Shown in pieces: positions 26,545-34,008 of a stretch of DNA of 34,008 nt. Numbering within the stretch: position 1 is the first letter of the stretch; the number at the start of each line of letters is the position of its first letter. The notes under the pieces were generated by a model. It ran no database searches and was not told the origin of the DNA. It was given only the letters and a program-made list of their open reading frames with translations. The stretch spans positions 1 through 34,008 of the forward strand of contig JALVTH010000040.1 in assembly GCA_027036015.1 (NCBI GenBank). The letters are read 5' to 3'. Source of the DNA: Campylobacteraceae bacterium. GTDB taxonomy: Bacteria; Campylobacterota; Campylobacteria; Campylobacterales; Sulfurovaceae. Position numbers and translations under genes: made by a program.

Positions 26545-27381
26545 TTAAGAAGTTAACTCCTTAATTTGTTTGACAACTTTTTGAATAATCCAATCAGGAG
26601 TCGAAGCCCCTGCACTTATTCCACAAAGCTCTTTACCTTCAAACCACTCTTTTTGTACCTCTTCTTCGTTTTCAATATGATAACTATGTGGACAAAGTGA
26701 TTTCGCAATATGAAAAAGTTGTTTCGTATTAGAAGAGTTTTTCCCTCCAACAATGATCATAACGTCAGCTTTACTTGCAAGCTCTTTAGTTGCATCTTGA
26801 TTTTCAAATGTAGCGTTACAAATGGTATTAAAAACTCTAAGCTCAGCTACTCTTGTCGTTAAAAAAGCAATAATTTTTTTAAAATCTTCTGGTTTTCTCG
26901 TGGTTTGAGCTACTACTGCAACTTTACTTCCAAGTGCTTTGCCAATAAGCTCACTTGGCTCTAATACAACATAAGTTCGCTCCCTATCAACACTATAACT
27001 TGCTACTCCTTTAATTTCTGGATGGTTTCTATCTCCAAAAATAACGATGCTATATCCTTCTTTACTCATATGCTCAACGATTTGTTGAGGCTTAGTCACA
27101 TAAGGGCATGTTGCATTAATAATTTTTTTCCCTTGCGATTTTAAAATTTTTAAATTTTCTTTTGTAATACCATGCGTGCGAATTATTAAAGTATCATATT
27201 TTAAAGCCTCGTTAATATCTTCTACCAAACCAACATTATGCTCTTTTTTTAATCGATTAATTTCATCTTTATTATGAATTATTGGACCAAATGTTGCACT
27301 ATTTGGATGCTTTTGGGCAATATCAATAGCTCTTTTTACTCCATAACAAAAACCATAATGTTTAGCAAGTTCAATTTTCAA
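26545..27381 (-). CDS. ispH: 4-hydroxy-3-methylbut-2-enyl diphosphate reductase IspH
   Basis: Last step of the MEP isoprenoid pathway, making IPP and DMAPP with a [4Fe-4S] cluster. I start at TTG 27381 ([14 protein letters not shown]), giving 278 residues, because family members begin this way and AGGTGG lies just upstream; a GTG 12 bases further out is possible. The three cluster cysteines are visible: C12 in GFCYG, the one in NATCPYV, and the one in [11 protein letters not shown]. The substrate motif SSNTKQL and the C-terminal [10 protein letters not shown] are present. It overlaps the end of aroA by 11 bases. Confidence 0.95.
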   Translation of the reverse strand: MKIELAKHYGFCYGVKRAIDIAQKHPNSATFGPIIHNKDEINRLKKEHNVGLVEDINEALKYDTLIIRTHGITKENLKILKSQGKKIINATCPYVTKPQQIVEHMSKEGYSIVIFGDRNHPEIKGVASYSVDRERTYVVLEPSELIGKALGSKVAVVAQTTRKPEDFKKIIAFLTTRVAELRVFNTICNATFENQDATKELASKADVMIIVGGKNSSNTKQLFHIAKSLCPHSYHIENEEEVQKEWFEGKELCGISAGASTPDWIIQKVVKQIKELTS

Positions 27382-28678
27382 ATTCCACCTCACTTATCTT
27401 TTGTAAAATTGCAAAAAAGTTTGGGAAAGAGGTATTTACGCATTCAATATCTTCAATTTCCATTTGAGCCAGTAACCCCGCTATAGCAAAACTCATAGCA
27501 ATTCTATGATCGCCATGGCTATTTATTATAGCATTTTTCAATATACCACCCCTAATTTTATAACCATCGCTAAATTCTTCACACCAAATTCCAGCTTTTT
27601 GTAAATTTGTAACAACTGAATTTATTCGATCACTCTCTTTTACGCGAAGCTCTTTTGCATTCTTTACAACACTCTCACCCTCAGCTACCGCCATTGCAAT
27701 TGAAAGAGCTGGCAATTCATCTATGAGCCAAGCAATATTTTTATTAACTTCAATAGCTTTTAATTTTCCATTATAAGTAACTTCAATATCTCCAATTGGC
27801 TCATAAATGTTTTCTTTTTGAATAAATTCAACTTTTGCACCCATTTCTTGAAGTTTTTTATAAGCTTCTATGCGTGTTGGATTGAGTGTCACATCTTTTA
27901 TAATAACCCTTGCATCAGGCACTATTGCAGCTGCAACTGCAAAGAAAAATCCACTACTTGGATCTGCTGGAACTCGAATATTAAGTGGTTTGAGAGCTTT
28001 TCTTAATGGAGTAATCTCAAGCCAAATTCCATCTTCTTTTACTACCTCTTGAATTTCAGCTCCCATACCTTTTAGTATTCGCTCCGTATGATCTCTACTT
28101 AAAAGATTTTCTTTATAATAACTTTTTCCCTCAGCAAAAAGTCCTGCTAAGATAAGAGCCGATTTTACCTGAGCTGAATCAATTGGAGAGTGATACTTAA
28201 AAGCTTTAAGCTTTGAACCTCGAATATGAATTGGAGCTTTATTCCCCCACTCTCTTCCATCAATTTTTGCTCCAATTTCTCGCAAAGGCTTTGCAACTCT
28301 ACCCATTGGGCGTCTTCTTAAATATTGATCACCACTTAAAACAAAACTCCCTTCATTGGCACTCAAAAGCCCCATATAAAGTCGCATTGCTGTTCCAGCA
28401 TTTCCACAATCTAAAATATTAAAAGGCTCTTGAATTTTTGAAGGAGGAGTAATAACATAACTTCCTTTTGCCTTTTTTTCAACTTTTGCTCCAAGCTCTT
28501 TTGCAATATTTAAAGAAGCCAAAGTATCTTCTGCTTCTAAAAAATTGTTCACAACTGAGCTTTTATCACTTAATAAAGAAAAAATTGCACAGCGATGAGA
28601 GATAGATTTATCAGGTGCAATTTCATCACAAACTAAATCAAATCCTTTATTAATAGGATATACTTTTACCTTTTTCAT
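27371..28678 (-). CDS. aroA: 3-phosphoshikimate 1-carboxyvinyltransferase (EPSP synthase)
   Basis: Sixth step of the shikimate pathway. The 435-residue protein has DKSISHR near residue 23, GNAGTAMRL near 92, RRPMGRV near 121, DSAQVKSAL near 166, [12 protein letters not shown] near 315, ESDRI near 346 and [14 protein letters not shown] near 393, covering the substrate and catalytic sites. The PEP-site segment GNAGTAMRL keeps a glycine and alanine as in bacterial enzymes. The ATG overlaps the pheT stop (ATGA), with GGAG ahead. Confidence 0.97.
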   Translation of the reverse strand: MKKVKVYPINKGFDLVCDEIAPDKSISHRCAIFSLLSDKSSVVNNFLEAEDTLASLNIAKELGAKVEKKAKGSYVITPPSKIQEPFNILDCGNAGTAMRLYMGLLSANEGSFVLSGDQYLRRRPMGRVAKPLREIGAKIDGREWGNKAPIHIRGSKLKAFKYHSPIDSAQVKSALILAGLFAEGKSYYKENLLSRDHTERILKGMGAEIQEVVKEDGIWLEITPLRKALKPLNIRVPADPSSGFFFAVAAAIVPDARVIIKDVTLNPTRIEAYKKLQEMGAKVEFIQKENIYEPIGDIEVTYNGKLKAIEVNKNIAWLIDELPALSIAMAVAEGESVVKNAKELRVKESDRINSVVTNLQKAGIWCEEFSDGYKIRGGILKNAIINSHGDHRIAMSFAIAGLLAQMEIEDIECVNTSFPNFFAILQKISEVEFEN

Positions 28679-30951
28679 CGCAGCTCCGCATTAAATTCTT
28701 TTTTCATAAAGGCTAAAATTTTATTCATAACCTCTTCTATCTCATCATCACTTAAAGTATGCTCCATAGATTGCAATGTAAATCGAATTGTAAGACTCAC
28801 TCTTTTTCCAAATTTTTCATCTTTATAAATATCTAATGGGTAAAAATCTTTTATTAATTTTTCACTTTCTTGTAAGCGTTTAAGAGCTTTTGCTACATCA
28901 AAAAATAAAATGTTTTTATCAATTAAAAGCGATAAATCTTTTCTTGTTGGCTGATAGTTTGAATACTCTTTTGCTTTCTTTGCCTTAGACAATACAGCAC
29001 TAAGCTCTACTTCGCATAAATATGTTGAATCCAAATCATACTCTTTAGCAACTTTTGGATGCAATTTAAAAATCACACCAATTTCTTTTCCTTCTTTAAT
29101 TACCACACCACTTTGATAAGGATGCATCAAAGCATTTTTTGCCTCACAATTTTTAACACTAAAATCTCCAATTGTTTGTGCAACTTTTTGAGCAAATGTA
29201 GCAAAATCAATTTTTTTCGCCTTTGCCTTGTTACTTACGTTTGCTCTCTCATATTCACCACTAAAAATAAAACAAATTCTTTCTTTTTCATTTCTTTGGC
29301 TATCAAAAACGCGTCCTATTTCAAAAAGGGCAATACTCTTTTGTCCATACTTTACATTTTTACTTGCTGCTTCGATTAAATTAAGCGTTATAGTTGGACG
29401 AAGAGTATTTAATTCATTTACAATTGGATTTAAAAGCTCTTTTTCTTCTTGCAATGTTTCAAATCCATATTTTTGCAATACCTCTTTATTGGCAAATGCA
29501 TATGTAATTGCTTCATAAAATCCAGCTCCAACCGCTTTTAAAGAAAGCTCTTTTTTTGCCAGATATTTTTGAAATATCTCATTTAAACGATTTTTCTCAA
29601 CTATCTCAAGCGGCTTAGCCTCAATTTTATCAATCCCATAAATTCGAACAATCTCTTCGCTAATATCGGCAATATTTTTAATATCATGAAAATAAAGTGG
29701 AATTTTTACTGTGTAGTTGTTTCCATTTTTTTCAATTTCATACCCTAAACGCTTTAAAATCTCAATAATAACACTCTCATCTAAATCATTACCAATAATT
29801 TCGTTAATTTCTTGAATACTAAAAGTTATCTCTTTTTTTTGCGGTTCCTCTAAATTAGCGTTTAGAAATTTAGAAAATTCTCCTTTTTCAAAAAGAGAAA
29901 GAAGTAAAGCTAAACCATACTCAACATCAGCTTCACTCCCTCTTATTGCATTATAAGCAAAACTATCGCTTTGCACTTTTTTCCCGACAATGTAGTCTGG
30001 ATAAATATAAGAAGCTTCAAAAAGTACTTCATTTGAACTTGGGAAATAGGCTTTGTTTTGATTTAAACCAATAGTGCTTATTGTCTCTTTTTCATTTTTT
30101 AAGACAAATAGATCATCTTCTTTGCCAATTGTTAGCTTATGTACTTTTTCCTTATCGTATGCTCTTAAAATAACATTGCTCTCACAAAAAGCATACTCTA
30201 AGAATGCTTGCAAATCATTTTCTATCTCTTTTTGCGCAAAAGCCAAGCGAAGGCGCATTAAAAAATTTGGCTTAGCCTCTTTTAAAGTAGCACAGCAAAA
30301 ACTCTCTTTACCAAGAAATTTTTCTTTTACACTAAGTTCCACATTGCAAGGCAAGGTATACTCTAAATCAAACTCTTTTTTCTTAAATTCTCTCTTTAGT
30401 GCAGCAGCCAAATCTCTTGCTGCACCCATAATACTTAGGGCATCGCCTCTATTTGGCGTAACATCATACTCAATCACAAAATCATTAAGCTTTTCATATT
30501 CTCTTAACTCTTTTCCAACCACGAGCTTGCCAATACTCTCATCTAAAATCATAATGCCATCTTCTATCTTTGGCAATCCAAGCTCTGTGCTTGAACAAAT
30601 CATTCCATAACTTTCAATGCCTCTTAGCTTTGCCTTTTTAATCTTAAAATCTCCTGGTAAAATGGCTCCAATTTTTGCTACGGCTACATATTTTGCATCA
30701 ACAACATTGGCTGCCCCACAAATAATTTGCAGTCTCTCTTCTCCAACGTCAACTTCACAAAGGTTGAGTTTATCAGCATTTGGATGTTTTTGACAGCTAA
30801 TAATTTCTCCAATAACAACATTTGCTGCAATTGTATACTCTTTTGCCTCTTCTACCTCTAAACCAATTTTATTAAATGTCTCAAGCAAAGTAGTATTATC
30901 AATTCCATCTAAATTAACGTATTCTTCTAACCAAGTTCTTGTTACTCTCAT
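28675..30951 (-). CDS. pheT: phenylalanine-tRNA ligase beta subunit
   Basis: Structural and editing subunit of the alpha2-beta2 synthetase, 758 residues. In order: N-terminal domain, an EMAPII-like tRNA-binding domain ([19 protein letters not shown] near 49), a region corresponding to the B3/B4 editing domain at about 205-370, a B5 domain (about 395-465), a catalytic-like core with [12 protein letters not shown] near 523, and the C-terminal FDX-ACB anticodon-binding domain ([15 protein letters not shown] near 662). The B3/B4 stretch seems less conserved to the eye than the rest, so editing competence cannot be judged. The start overlaps the pheS stop (ATGA). Confidence 0.96.
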   Translation of the reverse strand: MRVTRTWLEEYVNLDGIDNTTLLETFNKIGLEVEEAKEYTIAANVVIGEIISCQKHPNADKLNLCEVDVGEERLQIICGAANVVDAKYVAVAKIGAILPGDFKIKKAKLRGIESYGMICSSTELGLPKIEDGIMILDESIGKLVVGKELREYEKLNDFVIEYDVTPNRGDALSIMGAARDLAAALKREFKKKEFDLEYTLPCNVELSVKEKFLGKESFCCATLKEAKPNFLMRLRLAFAQKEIENDLQAFLEYAFCESNVILRAYDKEKVHKLTIGKEDDLFVLKNEKETISTIGLNQNKAYFPSSNEVLFEASYIYPDYIVGKKVQSDSFAYNAIRGSEADVEYGLALLLSLFEKGEFSKFLNANLEEPQKKEITFSIQEINEIIGNDLDESVIIEILKRLGYEIEKNGNNYTVKIPLYFHDIKNIADISEEIVRIYGIDKIEAKPLEIVEKNRLNEIFQKYLAKKELSLKAVGAGFYEAITYAFANKEVLQKYGFETLQEEKELLNPIVNELNTLRPTITLNLIEAASKNVKYGQKSIALFEIGRVFDSQRNEKERICFIFSGEYERANVSNKAKAKKIDFATFAQKVAQTIGDFSVKNCEAKNALMHPYQSGVVIKEGKEIGVIFKLHPKVAKEYDLDSTYLCEVELSAVLSKAKKAKEYSNYQPTRKDLSLLIDKNILFFDVAKALKRLQESEKLIKDFYPLDIYKDEKFGKRVSLTIRFTLQSMEHTLSDDEIEEVMNKILAFMKKEFNAELR

Positions 30952-31940
30952 TTGAACTGCTCCAATAATCTGATATCACCTTCAAACATATTTCGCAAAT
31001 CTGGCACTTGATGCAAAAGCATTGCAAAGCGCTCTACTCCCAAACCAAAAGCATACCCACTTACATCCTCATATCCAACTGCTTCAAAGACATTTGGATC
31101 AACCTCTCCACATCCTAATACTTCAAGCCATCCTGTGTGTGAGCATACACGACACCCTTTGCCACCACAAAAAATACAACTAATATCCACCTCTGCACTT
31201 GGTTCAGTAAAAGGGAAAAAGCTTGGACGAAAACGAACATCAACATCTCCAAACATATAGCGCAAAAAGTCGGTTAAAATAAATTTTAAATTGGCAAACG
31301 AAACTTTACCCTTTTTATCAACTACAAGACCTTCAACTTGGTGAAACATTGGAGTATGAGTTAAGTCAAAATCTCTTCTAAATACAGCTCCAGGAGCTAT
31401 CATTCGAATTGGAATAGAATCTTTTTGCATCGTTCTAATTTGTACAGGAGATGTATGCGTTCGTAAAAGATTGCCATCTTTAAAAAAGAAGGTAGCTTGC
31501 ATCTCTCTTGCTGGATGATTTTTTGGAAGATTAAGTGCTTCAAAGTTATGAAAATCATCTTCAACTAATGGTCCTTCTTCGATAGAAAAATTAAGTGCTA
31601 CAAAATAATCAATAATTTTATTCATCGTTTGCGTAATCGGATGTAAAGCACCTGTTTTACTCTCATAAGAAAAGAGTGATAAATCAAGCGCTTCACTTTT
31701 TAATTGCTCTTGCAGTGCTTTTGCTTCAAGCTCTTTTTTCTTTTGCTCAAAGAGTTTTGTTAAAGCTGCTTTTTTTTCGTTTAATTGCTTGGCAAAATCT
31801 TTCTTTTGCTCATTTGGAATTGTTTTTAATTTAGCAAATTCTGCAGCTAAAATCCCTTTTTTCCCAAAAATTTCTATTCGAACCTCTTCTAACTTTTCTA
31901 AAGAGGTAGCATTTTTGATTTTATTTTCTAACCTTTCCAA
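30948..31940 (-). CDS. pheS: phenylalanine-tRNA ligase alpha subunit
   Basis: Catalytic subunit, 330 residues: an N-terminal coiled coil (about 1-85), then the class II core with [12 protein letters not shown] near 138, motif 2 ([20 protein letters not shown] near 183) and motif 3 ([12 protein letters not shown] near 302). A Cys-rich knuckle ([17 protein letters not shown]) lies at about 255-271, as in many bacterial PheS. The start is TTG with AAAGG seven bases ahead; the frame is open upstream, but family members begin here. Confidence 0.95.
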   Translation of the reverse strand: MERLENKIKNATSLEKLEEVRIEIFGKKGILAAEFAKLKTIPNEQKKDFAKQLNEKKAALTKLFEQKKKELEAKALQEQLKSEALDLSLFSYESKTGALHPITQTMNKIIDYFVALNFSIEEGPLVEDDFHNFEALNLPKNHPAREMQATFFFKDGNLLRTHTSPVQIRTMQKDSIPIRMIAPGAVFRRDFDLTHTPMFHQVEGLVVDKKGKVSFANLKFILTDFLRYMFGDVDVRFRPSFFPFTEPSAEVDISCIFCGGKGCRVCSHTGWLEVLGCGEVDPNVFEAVGYEDVSGYAFGLGVERFAMLLHQVPDLRNMFEGDIRLLEQFK

Positions 31941-31991
31941 ACTACAACCTTTATTTTCAATTTCTTGCCATAATAATACCTAAAATTATGT

Positions 31992-31997
31992 TATACT
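31992..31997 (+). promoter_or_regulatory. candidate -10 for the HIT gene
   Basis: TATACT, 32 bases before the ATG; a second copy is at 32004-32009. No good -35 box at standard spacing. The 89-base gap is shared with the divergent pheS gene, whose promoter must also lie here, for example around the minus-strand TATAAC or TATTAT. Confidence 0.35.
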
Positions 31998-32029
31998 ACG
32001 CTATATACTTTTAATTTAAAGGAGAGATA

Positions 32030-32386
32030 ATGTGCATCTTTTGCAAAATTGTCAATAATGAAATTCCAAGTAATAAAGTATTAGAAAATGATGAATTTTT
32101 AGCCTTTCACGATATTAATCCAAAAGCTCCAATTCATGTTTTAGTAATTCCAAAAAAACACGTTGAATCATTTCATGAAGTAGATGGAGAGACTATGGCA
32201 AAAATGACGCCATTTATTCAAGAAGTTGCAAAAATGCTTTGTATTGATAAGAGTGGATATCGTTTAGTAACTAATATTGGAAAAGATGGTGGACAAGAAG
32301 TTCCTCATTTGCATTTTCATTTACTTGGAGGAGGCAAACTTCGCTGGGATCATAGAAGCGATGCAAATCCTCAAAAAAATATTTAA
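32030..32386 (+). CDS. HIT-family nucleotide-binding protein (HinT-like)
   Basis: Purine nucleoside phosphoramidase-type protein of 118 residues. It starts CIFCKIVNNEIPS, where CxxC is common in this subfamily, has IHVLVIPKKHVES in the middle, and ends with the histidine triad VPHLHFHLLGG (95-105). The ATG has AAAGGAGAG ahead. It stands alone on the plus strand between pheS and rimP; the same HIT gene next to pheS is found, as I recall, in Campylobacter. Confidence 0.94.
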   Translation: MCIFCKIVNNEIPSNKVLENDEFLAFHDINPKAPIHVLVIPKKHVESFHEVDGETMAKMTPFIQEVAKMLCIDKSGYRLVTNIGKDGGQEVPHLHFHLLGGGKLRWDHRSDANPQKNI

Positions 32387-32388
32387 TT

Positions 32389-32404
32389 TTGGGCTTTTGC
32401 CCAA
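32389..32404. terminator. hairpin between convergent HIT gene and rimP
   Basis: TTGGGC-TTTT-GCCCAA, a 6-bp stem in the 32-base gap between the two stop codons. On the minus strand it is followed by AATTAAATATTTTTTT, so it works best as the terminator of the infB-rbfA-rimP transcript. The plus-strand side has no T-run. Confidence 0.6.
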
Positions 32405-32418
32405 CAGTTAGATTGAAC

Positions 32419-32862
32419 TTAAATTTTTACACTATTCCAATCAAAATAGGTTTTAACTGTTCCTAACTCATCATATTTAAGTTCAACTACATCATCTTTT
32501 GTTTCAATAACAACTTTTTCATCATCTGCACCAATAAGTTTACCTTTTATTTTCTTCCCACCCAAAACTTTTACTTTTACATTTTCTCCAATAGAATTTT
32601 GAAAATGATTTTTTTTCGTTAGTTTACGCTCAATTCCAGGAGAGCTCACTTCAAATCGATATTTGCCACTAACTGGCGGTTCCAAATCAAGCAAAGGTGA
32701 GATATCTTGCGAAATGTTGGTACAAAGATCTAAATCAACTCCACCATCTTTTGTAATATAAAGACGATAAATTGTCTCATCATTTTCTTTTACAATCTCA
32801 ACATCATAAACTTTAGCTCCATAAGAAGCAACTATTGCTTTTATATCATCACTTAGAGCCAC
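32419..32862 (-). CDS. rimP: ribosome maturation factor RimP
   Basis: 30S assembly factor. I start at GTG 32862 (product [14 protein letters not shown]), giving 147 residues, with AAGGAA ahead; an in-frame start 48 bases upstream would lie deep in rbfA and add a tail not seen in the family. Conserved parts are VYDVEIV, the acidic DLCTNISQDISPLLD and the hallmark FEVSSPGIERKL near 76, followed by the Sm-like C-terminal domain. It overlaps the rbfA end by 14 bases, which suggests coupling. Confidence 0.94.
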   Translation of the reverse strand: MALSDDIKAIVASYGAKVYDVEIVKENDETIYRLYITKDGGVDLDLCTNISQDISPLLDLEPPVSGKYRFEVSSPGIERKLTKKNHFQNSIGENVKVKVLGGKKIKGKLIGADDEKVVIETKDDVVELKYDELGTVKTYFDWNSVKI

Positions 32863-33217
32863 TCTCTTTTCCTTTTTGAATTTGTTTAAAAAGCTCATCA
32901 ATTTTTGCAATTTTTTCTAAATGATCATCAAATTCAAAGCGTAAATTTGGTGCTCTATACCATCCTTGTGATTCTTTAATATAAGTTTTTAAAAAACCTC
33001 TTACTTTATGCAATTTTTTTAAAATCTTTTCTTGCTCTTTTTGGCTAAAGTCACTCTTATCTAAAAACACTTTTGCATCATAGCGTCCGCGTGAGCAAAC
33101 TACATCTGTTACTACCAAATTTTTTAATTGCTCATCATCAAGCAAAGCAAACGCTTGAGGAATAACCTCTATAAGAAGCGTTTCAGTTCTTTTTCTTTTA
33201 ATCTCACTTATATTCAT
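32849..33217 (-). CDS. rbfA: ribosome-binding factor A
   Basis: Late 30S assembly and cold-adaptation factor. The 122 residues begin with [19 protein letters not shown] and contain [19 protein letters not shown] and [15 protein letters not shown], matching the KH-like RbfA fold with its RxxPxLxFxxD signature near 97. The ATG overlaps the infB stop (ATGA). Gene order infB-rbfA-rimP is common in Campylobacterota. Confidence 0.94.
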   Translation of the reverse strand: MNISEIKRKRTETLLIEVIPQAFALLDDEQLKNLVVTDVVCSRGRYDAKVFLDKSDFSQKEQEKILKKLHKVRGFLKTYIKESQGWYRAPNLRFEFDDHLEKIAKIDELFKQIQKGKESGSK

Positions 33218-34008
33218 AGCGTTGCTTGCTCCTGAATAATTTTATAAGCTTCTATAATGTCTCCTTCTTTAATATCGTTAAAGTTTTCAATCATGAGCCC
33301 GCAATCATATCCTTTTCTTACCTCTTTTACGTCATCTTTAAAGCGTTTGAGCGAACTAATGCTTGAATCATAAATTACAACGCCATTTCGAATAACTCGA
33401 GCTTTTGCACCTCGCTCAATAACACCATCAATAACCATACATCCTGCAATTGTTCCAACTTTGGCAACATGAAATGTTTGTCTCACCTCTGCTTGACCAA
33501 GCACCTCTTCTTTTTCTACTGGGCTCATAAGTCCTGCAAGAAGTGCTTTAATATCATCAATTAAATCATAAATAATGCTATAAGTTTTTATCTCAATTCC
33601 AAGCTCTTTGGCTTTATTTTTAACACTTCCGGTTGGGCGCACATTAAAGCCAACAATTAATGCATGTTCACTTGCATCAGCTAAAATAACATCACTCTCG
33701 CTAATTGCTCCAACACCACCATGAATAACTTGTACTTCAACTTCATCATTTTTGAGTTCACTAAGTGCTTTTTTAATTGCTTCAAGCGAACCTTGAACAT
33801 CAGCTTTAACAATTAATGGAAGTTTTTTAATTTTACCCTCAGCTATCAATGCTCCAAGCTCATCAAGTGAGACTTTTGTCGTTTTTGAAAGCTCTTTTGC
33901 TCTGGCTAACTCTTTTCTTTTTTCGGCAATTTCGGCTGCCTCTTTTGCATTATCTACCGCAATTAAAATATCACCAGCATTTGGAACTTCGTGTAATCCA
34001 ATTAGTGC
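33214..34008 (-). CDS. infB: translation initiation factor IF-2, C-terminal part (runs off the window)
   Basis: The last 264 residues of the GTPase that brings fMet-tRNA to the ribosome. The frame is open to the right edge (first residues [13 protein letters not shown]), so the gene is cut by the window, not broken. The stretch [19 protein letters not shown] opens domain C1 and [20 protein letters not shown] opens domain C2, which binds the initiator tRNA; it ends normally. The GTPase domain is outside the window. Confidence 0.96.
   Translation of the reverse strand, partial: ALIGLHEVPNAGDILIAVDNAKEAAEIAEKRKELARAKELSKTTKVSLDELGALIAEGKIKKLPLIVKADVQGSLEAIKKALSELKNDEVEVQVIHGGVGAISESDVILADASEHALIVGFNVRPTGSVKNKAKELGIEIKTYSIIYDLIDDIKALLAGLMSPVEKEEVLGQAEVRQTFHVAKVGTIAGCMVIDGVIERGAKARVIRNGVVIYDSSISSLKRFKDDVKEVRKGYDCGLMIENFNDIKEGDIIEAYKIIQEQATL

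Noticed and set aside
30074-30610. Open frame of 178 codons on the plus strand inside pheT
   Set aside because: Lies wholly antisense to a conserved gene, is low-complexity and Ser/Lys/Leu-rich, and has no ribosome site; a shadow frame.
33850-34008. infB as truncated or starting at the internal ATG 33849
   Set aside because: The frame stays open with typical IF-2 sequence to the window edge, so the gene is only cut by the window boundary.

Overview
The window is an AT-rich (roughly one-third GC by eye), gene-dense bacterial chromosome segment. It most resembles Campylobacterota (epsilonproteobacteria), probably a deep-branching, chemolithotrophic or thermophilic type such as Nautiliales. The reasons are the nap cluster order (napA-G-H-B-F, an unknown gene, napL, napD, with no napC) and the block rpsA-ispH-aroA-pheT-pheS-HIT, which as I recall is also found in Campylobacter. 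The genus is an inference. There are 31 protein genes, no rRNA or tRNA genes, no insertion sequences and no CRISPR array. No gene-free stretch exceeds about 165 bases.

Layout. (1) 47-5019, plus strand: rsmH, an FtsL-like division protein, a full-length RND transporter without partner genes, and a family 4 uracil-DNA glycosylase. (2) 5008-9377, minus strand: a small membrane-anchored unknown, apaH, a hypoxanthine-DNA-glycosylase-type enzyme, a DUF4149-like membrane protein, prmC and an M48 (Ste24/HtpX-type) protease. (3) 9444-16798, plus strand: the periplasmic nitrate reductase operon, headed by a perfect FNR/CRP-type palindrome and closed by a strong hairpin terminator. Its first gene, napA, is broken by one extra base near 10293 but is otherwise complete. 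(4) 16789-23026, minus strand: efp, and a tripartite efflux operon (TolC-like protein, adaptor, and an RND pump encoded as two separate half-transporters). (5) 23189-31940, minus strand: serA, rpsA, ispH, aroA, pheT, pheS. (6) 32030-32386, plus strand: a HIT protein. (7) 32419-34008, minus strand: rimP, rbfA and the 3' part of infB, which runs off the right edge.

How the parts work together. NapGH would take electrons from menaquinol and pass them through the di-haem NapB to NapA in the periplasm. NapD and NapF serve NapA maturation, while NapL and the acidic 121-residue protein have unclear roles. Two DNA-deamination glycosylases lie within 2.4 kb. The rest is translation (S1, EF-P, IF-2, RimP, RbfA, PheST, PrmC, RsmH), amino-acid and isoprenoid biosynthesis (SerA, AroA, IspH), and efflux.

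Most of the window is ordinary core genome. The points worth a second look are the napA frame break, the precisely split RND pump with two His-rich cytoplasmic segments, the partnerless RND gene overlapping an ftsL-like gene, and the unknown acidic gene inside the nap operon. I did not find a clearly new biological system.
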